Notes under the pieces: model-generated
Database searches by the model: none
The model's input: only the letters and a program-made list of their open reading frames with translations
Told to the model about the DNA's origin: nothing
Assembly (NCBI GenBank): GCA_027449125.1
Contig: DAIDME010000046.1
Location: forward strand, 1-64,000
Length of the DNA stretch: 64,000 bases
From: Solirubrobacterales bacterium
GTDB lineage: Bacteria > Actinomycetota > Thermoleophilia > Solirubrobacterales > Solirubrobacteraceae
Reading direction: 5' to 3'
Shown: positions 20,853 through 29,937 of the stretch, piece after piece
Numbering within the stretch: the stretch's first letter is position 1
Layout of the letters: every line of letters starts with the position of its first letter
Translations under genes and position numbers: made by a program

Positions 20853-22529
20853 GTGAGCGCGAGCCGGCTTCCCACCGAGCACCTGGGCGAGGCTGCGCAA
20901 GCCGCGAGCGCGAGCGGGCGCGGCGCGCTGCTGATGGGCCGCTACCGCCTCGTGCGCCGCCTCGGAAAGGGCGCCTTCGGAACGGTGTGGTCTGCTCGCG
21001 ACGAGCGGCTCGACCGTGAGGTCGCGGTCAAGGTGCTCGATCGTGAGCACGTCGTCCACGCGCGCTTCGAGCGCGAAGCGCGTGCCGCCGCACGCCTGCA
21101 GCATCCCGCGATCGTGACTCTCTACGAGGCGACCGTGGACGATGACGGCGCCTACCTGGTCTCGGAGCTGGTGCGGGGACGAACGCTCGACCGGCTGCTC
21201 GAACAGGGCATGCTGTCGGATCGCGAGATCCTTGAGATCGGCGCGGCGCTGTGTGAGGCGCTCGACCATGCACATGCGCAGGGGGTGGTGCACCGCGATG
21301 TCAAGCCATCGAACGTCCTGGTGCCGTCGCGGCAGGCACGCGGCGCGGGGCTCGACCGGGGACTCGGCGAGAGCGCCAAGCTGACCGACTTCGGCGTGGC
21401 CCACGTCGTCGGTGCGACCGCGCTGACTCGCACCGGGGACATCGTCGGCACGCGCGCCTACATGGCGCCAGAGCAGGCTTCGGGCGGCGAGGCGACGGCC
21501 GCGGCCGACCTCTACTCGCTCGCGCTCGTCCTATACGAGGCGCTGTCCGGGGTGAACCCGCAGGCGGGCATGGGCACGGGCCGGCGTCGCGGCGGCGGGA
21601 CGCTGCCGCCGCTGCGCCGGCAGCGGCGCGACGTGCCTCGCCGGCTGGGCGCGGCGATCGACACGGCCCTGCGGCCGCAGCCCGCGCAGCGCGGCGGCTT
21701 GCCCGCGCTGCGGGCCGCGCTGCTGCACTCGCTGGACCAGGTCGACGACACGCCGGGCATCGTTGCGCCCGGGTGGCGTGGCAGCCAGGAGCGGACACTG
21801 GCACGCGACACGCCCGGTCCCGAATGGGCGGAGCGCCGCGAGCGCCCGGCGCCGACACTGCGGATGACCGGCGCAAGCGCGGGTGCGGTGGGCGCGCGCG
21901 CGGCGGGCGTCATGCGGGTGGCCTGGCTCGGGAGAGCGCTCAACGCCGCGGCCGCGGGCTTGGGTGCGGCGTGGCTGGTGACCCACCTGTGGATGCGACC
22001 GCCGCTCGAGCCGGCGCTCGTGGCGGTGGGGGCGGCGCTGGTCGCGCTGGCGGTTCCGCTCGCCGGGGCGGTGCTCGCAGCGGTGGCGCTCGGCGTCGTC
22101 GCGCTGGCCGGCGCGGCACCCGCGGTCGTGGCCAAGCTCGGGCGGCGCTGGTGGCAGCGGGCGCTGCTGGGCGCAGCGACGCTCGGCGCGCTGGTCGTGG
22201 CCGGGCGGCTGACACACCACGACCTCTACTGGCTGCCGGCGAGGATTCCGCCGAGCGATCCGCGTGCGCTGCTGGCGCTGGCGGCCTGGGCGCTTGCGGC
22301 CGCGCTCGCGCCGCTGCTGCGCAGCGGCCGCTTCCCGCTGCTGGACGTGCTGCTGGCCGCCGCGTGGTCGGTGGCGCTGGTGATCGCCGTGCAGGCCAGT
22401 GGAGCCGCTCCGCTGGTCGGCGAGCTGCCCGGCGCGCTGCTCGCGGCGGTCATCGTGGGCTGGGGCCCTGCGCTGCAGATCTTCGATGAAACACGCGTCC
22501 TGGCGGGTATACATGACGACGTTGCGTAG
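20853..22529 (+). CDS. Ser/Thr protein kinase with multi-pass membrane tail
   Basis: Hanks-type kinase of 558 residues starting at GTG. The ATP loop is GKGAFGTVW, the catalytic loop HRDVKPSN and the metal loop DFGVAH, so it should be active. After about residue 300 comes a Pro/Arg-rich linker, then a C-terminal region with about six hydrophobic helices and no obvious outer sensor domain. Its place just before fhaA is where pknA sits in other actinobacterial clusters, but this membrane tail is unlike PknA. A later start (MGRYRLVRRLG, residue 28) is possible. Likely targets are FhaA, FhaB and neighbouring wall enzymes, by analogy. Confidence 0.9.
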   Translation: MSASRLPTEHLGEAAQAASASGRGALLMGRYRLVRRLGKGAFGTVWSARDERLDREVAVKVLDREHVVHARFEREARAAARLQHPAIVTLYEATVDDDGAYLVSELVRGRTLDRLLEQGMLSDREILEIGAALCEALDHAHAQGVVHRDVKPSNVLVPSRQARGAGLDRGLGESAKLTDFGVAHVVGATALTRTGDIVGTRAYMAPEQASGGEATAAADLYSLALVLYEALSGVNPQAGMGTGRRRGGGTLPPLRRQRRDVPRRLGAAIDTALRPQPAQRGGLPALRAALLHSLDQVDDTPGIVAPGWRGSQERTLARDTPGPEWAERRERPAPTLRMTGASAGAVGARAAGVMRVAWLGRALNAAAAGLGAAWLVTHLWMRPPLEPALVAVGAALVALAVPLAGAVLAAVALGVVALAGAAPAVVAKLGRRWWQRALLGAATLGALVVAGRLTHHDLYWLPARIPPSDPRALLALAAWALAAALAPLLRSGRFPLLDVLLAAAWSVALVIAVQASGAAPLVGELPGALLAAVIVGWGPALQIFDETRVLAGIHDDVA

Positions 22530-22588
22530 CATGAGTGGTTGGACACCGGTGATGGTGCCCGGCGAACCAGCCTACGCAAGCGAGAACC

Positions 22589-23368
22589 ATGCCCGTGCTC
22601 AGGAGCCTCGAGAACAAGATAGCCGGAGCCATCGAAGGCACGTTCAACCGCGTCTTTCGCTCCGAAGTGCGGCCGCTGGAGATCGCCCGCAAGCTTGCCC
22701 GCGAGATGGAGGAGCATCGCTACCCCACGCTCTCGCGTACGTATGTCCCCAACGAGTACCGCGTCTTCCTCTCGCCGCGTGACCGCGAGCGCTTCGCGAG
22801 TTACGAAGATGCGCTGATCGACGAGCTGGCCGGGTACCTGCTGGAGCACGCGCGGCGTGAGCGCTTCGCGCTGCTCTCCAGCCCGCTGATCGAGTTCGAG
22901 ACAGACGAGCGCCTGGGGCTCGGCGAGTTCGGGATCGAGACCGCGGTCGTCGAGCCCGAGGAGCAACCACCGCCGCCGGCCTACGCGGCCTGGCCCGGGG
23001 CGGAGTCCGAGCAGGTCGGCCACACGATGGTCTTCAGCGCCTCGCAACGGCACGCGGCGCCGCCCACGCAGGCCCCCGCCATCCGCAGGCAACGCGCGCT
23101 CGTGATCTACAACGGCCGGCGGCTGATGGTCGGTCCGCACGGCGCGACCCTCGGCCGCAGCCGGGAGTCTGACATCGTGATCGAGGATCAGAACGTCTCG
23201 CGCCGACACGCCGAGCTGAGGCCGCGCGGCGAGGCTTGGGTGGTCAGCGACCTCGGCTCGACCAACGGCACGCGCCTGAACGGCCGACCGGTGCGCGCGG
23301 CCGAGCCGCTGGCTCCGGGCGATGAGATCGAGCTCGGCTCTTCGTTTGTCACCTTCGAGCTCGAATGA
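22589..23368 (+). CDS. fhaA: FhaA: DUF3662 + FHA domain protein
   Basis: Cytoplasmic phosphothreonine-reading adaptor. The N-terminal DUF3662 domain (about 1-125) begins MPVLRSLENKIAGAIEGTFNRVF. A Pro-rich linker leads to a C-terminal FHA domain (about 170-259) with the binding-site motifs GRSRESDI, SRRHAEL and GSTNGT. It has 259 residues, much shorter than mycobacterial FhaA, with a shorter linker. It is the first of the canonical fhaA-fhaB-pstP-rodA-pbpA-pknB series. In mycobacteria FhaA binds phosphorylated MviN and regulates peptidoglycan synthesis. Confidence 0.93.
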   Translation: MPVLRSLENKIAGAIEGTFNRVFRSEVRPLEIARKLAREMEEHRYPTLSRTYVPNEYRVFLSPRDRERFASYEDALIDELAGYLLEHARRERFALLSSPLIEFETDERLGLGEFGIETAVVEPEEQPPPPAYAAWPGAESEQVGHTMVFSASQRHAAPPTQAPAIRRQRALVIYNGRRLMVGPHGATLGRSRESDIVIEDQNVSRRHAELRPRGEAWVVSDLGSTNGTRLNGRPVRAAEPLAPGDEIELGSSFVTFELE

Positions 23369-23392
23369 ACTCCGAGACAGCCTGAAGCCCCG

Positions 23393-23902
23393 ATGCTCCA
23401 GCCAGTATCCGTCGGACTCAAGCTCGGCTTCCTGATCATCCTCTACCTGTTCCTGATATGGGTGGCGGCCAGCACGCTCTTTGACCTGCGGCGCGGCGTG
23501 CGCGGCGTCCGCGGCGGGGGCGGCGGGGGGGGTGGCCGCACGGTGGTGGCCGGTGAGGCCACGAGCATCCACGAGACGGTCGACCCGACGGCACTGCTGG
23601 GCGACGGGAACTTCGAGCCGCGGCTCGTCGTCGAGCACGCGACCGGTCACGAGCCCGGGGTCGCATACGATCTGATGGAGCCGGTCACGCTGGGCCGCGG
23701 TGACGTCGAGCTGAAGTTGGAGGACCCCTTCGCCTCCACCCGCCACGCGACGATCACCCGCCAGGGACGCACGCTCGTGCTCGCGGACCTGGGGTCGACC
23801 AACGGCACCTACCTGAACGGCGAGCCCGTGACCGGACCCCAGCCGCTGCACGACGGAGACCGCATCCGCATCGGCGACTCCGAATTCACGTACTTGCAGT
23901 AA
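23393..23902 (+). CDS. fhaB: FhaB: membrane-anchored FHA protein
   Basis: 169-residue protein with one N-terminal membrane helix (FLIILYLFLIWVAASTL), a flexible glycine linker and a C-terminal FHA domain (about 95-169) with GRGDVEL, STRHATI and GSTNGTYLNG. Reads phosphothreonine on partners; the mycobacterial homologue (FipA) links kinases to division. Eight consecutive Gly codons include a run of eight G bases (about 23525-23532), which could be a slippage point, though the frame is intact. It starts 24 bp after fhaA. Confidence 0.93.
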   Translation: MLQPVSVGLKLGFLIILYLFLIWVAASTLFDLRRGVRGVRGGGGGGGGRTVVAGEATSIHETVDPTALLGDGNFEPRLVVEHATGHEPGVAYDLMEPVTLGRGDVELKLEDPFASTRHATITRQGRTLVLADLGSTNGTYLNGEPVTGPQPLHDGDRIRIGDSEFTYLQ

Positions 23903-23917
23903 ACAGCCACCGAGCAG

Positions 23918-25168
23918 ATGCTGATCGCCACCGAGATAGCCGTTCGCACAGACCCCGGTCGCGCGCGGCGCGACAACGAGGACGCAAGCTACGCCCGCAA
24001 CCCCGTGTTCGTGGTGGCGGACGGCATGGGCGGCGCGCAGGCTGGGGAGGTCGCCTCGCGAATGGTGATCGACGCCTTCCGGGCCGGGCTGCCGGAGGAG
24101 GGGACGCCCGAGGAGCGTCTGTCGGTGGTGGTGCAGCGCGCCAACAGCGACATCAATGGACGCTCGCGCAACGAGGCCGCCAATGCCGGGATGGGCACCA
24201 CGGTCACCGCCGCCTACCTCGACGCAGACGCCGTCTCGCTCGCCCATGTCGGCGACAGCCGCGCCTACCTGCTGCGCGACGGGGAGCTCACGCGGCTGAC
24301 CGAGGACCACTCGCTGGTCGAGGAGCTGTTGCGTGGCGGGCGGCTGACCGAGGAGGAGGCGGCTGAGCACCCGCAGCGGTCCGTGATCACGCGCGCGGTC
24401 GGGATCGAGCCGATCGTCGAGATCGACACCTGGACCTACCCGCTGAAACCCGGGGACGTCGTCCTGCTGTGCAGTGACGGCCTCACCTCGATGATCAGCG
24501 AAGCGCAGGTGCAGTCCGAGCTGCTCGCGGCCACGAGCCTCGACGACGCCGCTGTGCGCCTGATCGCCGCGGCCAATGCGGCCGGGGGCCGCGACAACAT
24601 CACGGTCGTGCTGTTCCGGGTCGGCCTGGTCGCCGCCGCCGAGCCGTCGCTCGACCAGCCGACCACGGTCAACGAGGTCGCGGCGGGTCCCCCGGAGGGC
24701 ACGATGGCCGCGGCCACCGGGCGCCCGGGCGTGGGCCGCGGCTCCGCAGGCGCCGGCACCGCACGCCCGGTGCCGCGCGCCCGGCTCCAGGGCTTCAGGC
24801 CGCACGTGCCGGCGGGTTTCATCCAGACCTCCAGCCGGCCGCGCGAGTTCGGTACGCGCGCCAAGGTCATGGTCGGCCTGATCACGGTCGCGATCGTGCT
24901 GGGGCTGATCGGCTCCGCGGGCTACCTCGCGAGCCGGCAGCTGTACTTCCTGGGCACCAACAGCCAGGGGACCGTCGTGATGTACCGCGGCTTCCCCTAC
25001 ACGCTGCCGTTCGGCATCCCGCTGTATGAGACTTACTTCATCTCGGGCACGCCGGCGTCGAGTGTCCCGGCAGACCGGCGCGCGGTGATCTTCAACCACG
25101 CCATGCGCGCACAGGCCGGCGCGATCAGCCTGCTCAACGCGGTGGAGCTGGGCAGGATCAGTCGATGA
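23918..25168 (+). CDS. pstP: PstP: PP2C-family Ser/Thr phosphatase
   Basis: Metal-dependent phosphatase that reverses kinase signalling. It has 416 residues. The catalytic domain (about 1-240) has the metal ligands and hallmark motifs RRDNEDA, VADGMGG, GMGTTV, HVGDSRAYLL, LCSDGLT and GGRDNIT. A Pro/Gly/Arg-rich linker is followed by a transmembrane helix around 310-335 and a short outer domain, as in mycobacterial PstP. It overlaps rodA by four bases (ATGA), showing translational coupling. Confidence 0.95.
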   Translation: MLIATEIAVRTDPGRARRDNEDASYARNPVFVVADGMGGAQAGEVASRMVIDAFRAGLPEEGTPEERLSVVVQRANSDINGRSRNEAANAGMGTTVTAAYLDADAVSLAHVGDSRAYLLRDGELTRLTEDHSLVEELLRGGRLTEEEAAEHPQRSVITRAVGIEPIVEIDTWTYPLKPGDVVLLCSDGLTSMISEAQVQSELLAATSLDDAAVRLIAAANAAGGRDNITVVLFRVGLVAAAEPSLDQPTTVNEVAAGPPEGTMAAATGRPGVGRGSAGAGTARPVPRARLQGFRPHVPAGFIQTSSRPREFGTRAKVMVGLITVAIVLGLIGSAGYLASRQLYFLGTNSQGTVVMYRGFPYTLPFGIPLYETYFISGTPASSVPADRRAVIFNHAMRAQAGAISLLNAVELGRISR

Positions 25169-26475
25169 GGGCGCGCAACTGGGAGCTAATCAGCCTGGTG
25201 CCGGCGGCGCTGCTGGTGAGCGCCGGCTTCGCGGCGGTCTACATCCAGCGGGCAAACCAGCTGGAGACGGTCTCGTTGATCTACGGCGCGATCTTCCTCG
25301 GGCTCTGCCTGGGCGCGCACATCTTCATCCGGATCACGCTGCCGCACGCGGACCCCTTCATCTTCCCGTTGGTGGCGGTGCTGGCCTGCTACGGGCTGGT
25401 GATGATCTACCGGATCGACGGCGCCACGGAGGCTCGCGTCCAGGCCCAGTGGTTCGTGCTCGGGCTGCTGCTGTTCGCCGCGACGATCGTCTGGTTCCGG
25501 GACTACCGCCGGCTCGAGCACTACCGCTACCTGATCATGACCGGGTCGGTGGTGCTGCTGCTCCTGCCGCGCGTGCCGGGCCTCGGCGTCTACTCGGGCG
25601 GCGCCTACCTGGCGATCCACCTGCCAGGGATCACCTTCCAGCCGCCGGAGTTCGCCAAGGTCGGTGTCGTCATCTTCCTCTCCTCCTATCTGCGGGACCA
25701 CCGCCAGGCGCTCGCGTCCGGCCGTCGGATCCTCGGCTACCGGATCCCGCCGCTCAAGCACCTCGGCCCGCTGCTGGCGCTCTGGGGGGCGGCGATGCTG
25801 GCGCTGGTGGTGATCGGCGACATCGGCTCGTCGCTGATGTTCTACGGCGCGCTGCTGGCGATCGTCTACGTGGCCACCGACAGGATCTCATTCGTCTTCT
25901 TCGGCGTGGTCGCATTCGGCGTGGGGTCCTGGTTCCTGGCCACGCACATCCCGCACATCGACGCGCGCATACAGGACTGGCTGCACCCGTTCAACCCGAC
26001 GCTGTACACGGCGCCGCTCGGCTCCTACCAGCTCGCGAACGCGCAGTTCGCAATGGCCGCCGGCGGCCTCTTCGGACAGGGGTTCGGGCAGACGCTGCTC
26101 TACATCCCGGGCACGACCAACGCCCTGATCCCGTTCCCTTCGACCGACATGGTCTTCTCGGTGATCACCGGCGACCTCGGCCTGTTCGGCGCGGTGGGGC
26201 TGCTGGTCACCTACCTGCTGTTCATCTCACGCGGCTTCAAGGCGGCGATGCTGGCGCGCGACTCGTTCTCCAAGCTGCTCGCGGTGGGGCTCTCGACCGT
26301 GATCGCGGTGCAGGTTTTTGTGATCGTCGGCGGGGTCGCGCGCGTGATCCCCTTCACCGGCGTGCCGTTGCCGTTCGTCGCCTACGGCGGCTCGTCGATC
26401 CTCGCAAACTTCGTGCTGGTGGCGCTGCTGCTGCTGATCTCGGACCGAGCCCGCCAGCCACAGCCGGCGCCGTGA
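25165..26475 (+). CDS. rodA: RodA/FtsW-family SEDS glycosyltransferase
   Basis: Polytopic peptidoglycan polymerase that works with a class B PBP. It has 436 residues with about 12 membrane segments. The SEDS hallmarks are present: the FQPPEFAKVG loop (catalytic-site region), the NALIPFPSTDMVFSVITGD loop and the C-terminal PFVAYGGSSILAN. It starts inside the end of pstP and precedes pbpA by 19 bp, so it is probably the pair partner of that PBP. RodA or FtsW cannot be decided from sequence alone; gene order favours the RodA role. Confidence 0.94.
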   Translation: MRARNWELISLVPAALLVSAGFAAVYIQRANQLETVSLIYGAIFLGLCLGAHIFIRITLPHADPFIFPLVAVLACYGLVMIYRIDGATEARVQAQWFVLGLLLFAATIVWFRDYRRLEHYRYLIMTGSVVLLLLPRVPGLGVYSGGAYLAIHLPGITFQPPEFAKVGVVIFLSSYLRDHRQALASGRRILGYRIPPLKHLGPLLALWGAAMLALVVIGDIGSSLMFYGALLAIVYVATDRISFVFFGVVAFGVGSWFLATHIPHIDARIQDWLHPFNPTLYTAPLGSYQLANAQFAMAAGGLFGQGFGQTLLYIPGTTNALIPFPSTDMVFSVITGDLGLFGAVGLLVTYLLFISRGFKAAMLARDSFSKLLAVGLSTVIAVQVFVIVGGVARVIPFTGVPLPFVAYGGSSILANFVLVALLLLISDRARQPQPAP

Positions 26476-26494
26476 ACGGGACGCGTGGACAGAC

Positions 26495-27967
26495 ATGAAC
26501 CGCTCGATCCTGCGCCTGTTCTCCGTGGTTGTGCTGATGTTCACGCTGCTCGTGGTATGGACCTCGCGCTGGACCGTGTTCAGCGCCAACGCGCTGGACC
26601 ACAACCGTCTCAACCAGCTCAGCTTCTATGCGTCGCTGAAGATCCAGCGCGGCGAGATCCTCGCTGACAACGGCGCAGTGCTGGCAAAGTCCGTCAAGAC
26701 GGCGGGCGGCAGCTGGAAGCGCGTCTACCCGCAGGGCTCGCTGTTCGCGCAGGCGGTCGGCTACTACAACCCGCAGGAGACCCAGATCGCCGGCATCGAG
26801 CAGTTCCGCAACCGGGCGCTCACCGGGGGCCAGAACCAGCGGAGCAGCCTGTTCGGATCGTTCACCGCCACCCCGGCGGTGGGTGACAGCGTCTACACCA
26901 CGCTCGACCCCAAGGGGCAGGCGCTGGCGCGCACGCTGCTGGCAGGCAGGGTCGGGTCGGTGGTGGCGATCGTGCCGCAGACGGGCGCCGTGAAGGTCAT
27001 GTACTCCAACCCGACCTATAACGACAACAACCTGGCCGCGCCCTGCCCGGCCAATGCCGCCCACGTCGGCTGCCAGTTCAACCTAGCCACCCAGGGTGGG
27101 ATGCCGCCCGGCTCGACCTTCAAGCTGGTGGTCACGGCGGCGGCGCTCAACTCCGGCAAGCTGACCCCGAGCTCGACCTTCGCCGGACCCTCGCCGCTGC
27201 TGATCGACGGCACCCCGCTGCACAACGACGCCAACGTCAGCTATCCGGCCGGCACGACGCTGACGACCGCGCTCACCGACTCGATCGACACGATCTACGC
27301 CCAGGTCGGGCTGAAGGTGGGCGCACCGACGCTCCAGCAGTACATGAAGCGCTTCGGCTTCTACTCGGTGCCGCCGATGGACTATCCGGCCAGCCAGATG
27401 CGCCCCAGCGGCGAGTTCTACAACGGCAGCTTCGTGCCGATCACCAACCCGAACATGGACGTCGGCCGCACCTCGATCGGCCAGGGTGACCTGGAGGTCA
27501 CGCCGCTGCAGATGGCGATGGTGGTGGCCACGATCGCGAACAACGGCAAGCTGATGGAACCACGGCTCGCCAGCAGGGTAGTAAACAGCGATGGCGAGAC
27601 CGTCCAGACGATCAGACCGCAGGAGTACGACCAGGTGATGCGCCCGCAGATCGCCCAGGAGGAGACGCAGATGATGCGCCACGTGGTCGAGTCCGGGACC
27701 GGCACGCTGGCCAACCTCCCGGGCCTCAACATCGTCGGCAAGACCGGCAGCGCCTCGCTGGGCGCGTGTGTGACCGGGGTGCGCGTCAACAACGTCTGTC
27801 CGAACGGCGAGACCTATGACGACGCCTGGTTCGTCGCCTTCTCGCAGAGCGACCCCAAGATCGCCGTCGCGGTCGAGCTATCCGACATCCCCGGCGGCTA
27901 CGGCGGCACCTACGCTGCACCCATAGCCGCCGAGATGATAAAGACACTGCTAGCGGAAGGCCAATGA
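26495..27967 (+). CDS. pbpA: Class B penicillin-binding protein (PbpA-like transpeptidase)
   Basis: Membrane-anchored D,D-transpeptidase that cross-links peptidoglycan. It has 490 residues: an N-terminal membrane helix (about 5-25), a PBP-dimer region and a transpeptidase domain. The active-site SxxK is STFK at 207-210 (Ser207) and KTG is at 416-418. The second motif, normally SxN, reads SID at 263-265, an Asn-to-Asp change that is unusual and may affect beta-lactam binding. It overlaps pknB by four bases. In Mycobacterium tuberculosis PbpA is controlled by PknB. Confidence 0.94.
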   Translation: MNRSILRLFSVVVLMFTLLVVWTSRWTVFSANALDHNRLNQLSFYASLKIQRGEILADNGAVLAKSVKTAGGSWKRVYPQGSLFAQAVGYYNPQETQIAGIEQFRNRALTGGQNQRSSLFGSFTATPAVGDSVYTTLDPKGQALARTLLAGRVGSVVAIVPQTGAVKVMYSNPTYNDNNLAAPCPANAAHVGCQFNLATQGGMPPGSTFKLVVTAAALNSGKLTPSSTFAGPSPLLIDGTPLHNDANVSYPAGTTLTTALTDSIDTIYAQVGLKVGAPTLQQYMKRFGFYSVPPMDYPASQMRPSGEFYNGSFVPITNPNMDVGRTSIGQGDLEVTPLQMAMVVATIANNGKLMEPRLASRVVNSDGETVQTIRPQEYDQVMRPQIAQEETQMMRHVVESGTGTLANLPGLNIVGKTGSASLGACVTGVRVNNVCPNGETYDDAWFVAFSQSDPKIAVAVELSDIPGGYGGTYAAPIAAEMIKTLLAEGQ

Positions 27968-29937
27968 GCGAGTTCGACGCCGGGGACATCATCGACGGGC
28001 GCTACCGGGTGCTCCACCGGCTCGGGGCCGGCGGCATGGCGGACGTGTACCTGGCACGCGACCAGCAGCTCGACCGCGACGTCGCGTTGAAGCTCCTGCA
28101 CCGCCGCTTCGCGGAGGATCCCGGCTTCGTCGAGCGCTTCCGCCGCGAAGCGCAGGCGGCGGCCTCGCTGCAGCACCCCAACGTGGTCAGCGTCTTTGAC
28201 CGCGGGAGCTTCGAGGGCACCTACTACATCGCCATGGAGTACCTGCCAGGCAGGACGCTCAAGCAGCTGATCCGCGAGGACGCCCCACTCGAGGTCGACC
28301 GCGCCATAGACATCGCGATCCAGATGCTGAAGGCCGCTCGCTTCGCGCACCGCCGCGGGGTCATCCACCGCGACCTCAAGCCGCACAACGTGATCATCGA
28401 CGACAACGACCACGTCAAGGTGACCGACTTCGGGATCGCGCGCGCGGGCGCATCCGACATGACGGAGACCGGGTCGATCATGGGCACCGCCCAGTATCTC
28501 TCGCCCGAGCAGGCGCAGGGACACTCGGTCAGCGCCCCCAGCGACCTCTACTCGATCGGCATCGTGCTCTACGAGATGCTGACCGGCCGCGTCCCGTTCG
28601 ACGGCGAATCCCCGGTCTCAATCGCGCTCAAGCACGTCTCGGAGTCGCCCGTGCCGCCCGGCCAGATCAACCCCGAGGTCCCATCGGCGCTCGAGCAGGT
28701 GGTGATGTGGGCGCTCAACAAGGACGCCGGCGACCGTCCCACCGACGCCGACCAGTTCATCATGGCGCTCGAGCAGGTGCGCGATTCGCTGGCCACACCA
28801 GCGATCGAGCGGACCGCCAGCATGCCGGCGGTGTCGGCACTGCCGGTGCCCAGCGCCCCGGCGAGCGGCTACCCGCACGCGAGCGTGATCCCCGCCGCGG
28901 CGGCGGTGGGCGCCTACGGTGGCGCGGCGACCGGGAACCATGCGGGGAGCCGGCTGGACCGCTATGACGACGAGCGCCGGGACGAGCGCCGCCGCCGCCC
29001 GCTGTGGCCGTGGCTGCTGGCGCTGCTGGTCGTCGTGCTGCTCGGCGGCGGCGGCGCGGCGGCCTACGTGCTCACCCGCCCCCAGAAGGCGCTCGTCCCC
29101 GACGTCGTCGGCCTGCAGCAGGCAAGCGCCCAGGCGACCCTCAGCAACGCGGGCTTCACCGCGAGCGTGGTGCGCGTGACCTCCAACAGGTCCCAGGGCC
29201 GGGTGCTCTCCCAGAGCCCGCACGGCAGCGTGCGCGAGCGCGCCGGGTCGACCATCATCCTGAACGTTTCCAACGGTCCCGGCCAGGCGACCGTGCCGGG
29301 CGTGGCCACGCTCTCGGAGCAGGCCGCCAAGCAGCAGATCAAGCAGAGCGGCCTGAAGGTCTCGGAGGTCAAGACGGAGGTCTCCGCGACGGTGCCGCAG
29401 GGGGAGGCGGTCGGCACCCAGCCCGGTTCCGGCGCGAGCCTCACGAAGGGTGAGAGCGTGGTCCTTTACATGAGCGCCGGACTGGCGATGCCCAACGTCG
29501 TGAATGACAACCTCGGCGAGGCGCAGGCGGCGCTCTCGCAGTTCAGCAACGCTCAGAAGACGGTCCAGCAGACGACCACCACCGCCTCACCCGGCACCGT
29601 GATTGCACAGTCGCCCGCCGCGGGCCAGCCGCTGACACGCGGCCAGGTGATCACGCTCACGGTCGCCAAGGCGCCCGACACGGTGAGGGTCCCGCGCGTG
29701 GTGGGCGACACACCCTCCCAGGCCGTGCAGACGCTGACCGCGGCCGGCCTCATCCCCAGCCAGGTGCGTGCGACGACGCACAACCCGAACATGGTCGGCC
29801 TGATCTTCAAGCAGTTCCCGACGTCGACGAGCGTCGTCAAACGGGGCACGGTGGTGACCGTCTCGATCGGCCAGGCGCCGGCCTCCAGCACGACCACGCA
29901 GACGGGCACGACTCCCGGCCCGACCACCACCACTTGA
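27964..29937 (+). CDS. pknB: PknB: PASTA-domain Ser/Thr protein kinase
   Basis: Transmembrane kinase that senses peptidoglycan fragments or lipid II and tunes wall growth. It has 657 residues. The kinase domain (about 14-275) has GAGGMADVY, HRDLKPHN and DFGIAR. A linker leads to one membrane helix near 347-368, then four PASTA repeats (about 377-640), beginning VPDVVGL, VPGVATL, MPNVVND and VPRVVGD. A Thr/Ser-rich tail ends the protein. It is the last kinase of the cluster, overlapped by pbpA in front and by ddl behind. Confidence 0.96.
   Translation: MSEFDAGDIIDGRYRVLHRLGAGGMADVYLARDQQLDRDVALKLLHRRFAEDPGFVERFRREAQAAASLQHPNVVSVFDRGSFEGTYYIAMEYLPGRTLKQLIREDAPLEVDRAIDIAIQMLKAARFAHRRGVIHRDLKPHNVIIDDNDHVKVTDFGIARAGASDMTETGSIMGTAQYLSPEQAQGHSVSAPSDLYSIGIVLYEMLTGRVPFDGESPVSIALKHVSESPVPPGQINPEVPSALEQVVMWALNKDAGDRPTDADQFIMALEQVRDSLATPAIERTASMPAVSALPVPSAPASGYPHASVIPAAAAVGAYGGAATGNHAGSRLDRYDDERRDERRRRPLWPWLLALLVVVLLGGGGAAAYVLTRPQKALVPDVVGLQQASAQATLSNAGFTASVVRVTSNRSQGRVLSQSPHGSVRERAGSTIILNVSNGPGQATVPGVATLSEQAAKQQIKQSGLKVSEVKTEVSATVPQGEAVGTQPGSGASLTKGESVVLYMSAGLAMPNVVNDNLGEAQAALSQFSNAQKTVQQTTTTASPGTVIAQSPAAGQPLTRGQVITLTVAKAPDTVRVPRVVGDTPSQAVQTLTAAGLIPSQVRATTHNPNMVGLIFKQFPTSTSVVKRGTVVTVSIGQAPASSTTTQTGTTPGPTTTT

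Noticed and set aside
23525-23532. Phase-variable G-run in fhaB
   Set aside because: The run falls in a Gly linker and the frame is intact; no evidence of slippage from one sequence.
22226-25099. Open frame of 957 codons on the minus strand opposite fhaA, fhaB and pstP
   Set aside because: Composition is Arg/His/Gly/Asp-rich low complexity, no motif is seen, and the plus strand carries three well-supported genes. Very GC-rich DNA leaves long antisense frames open.
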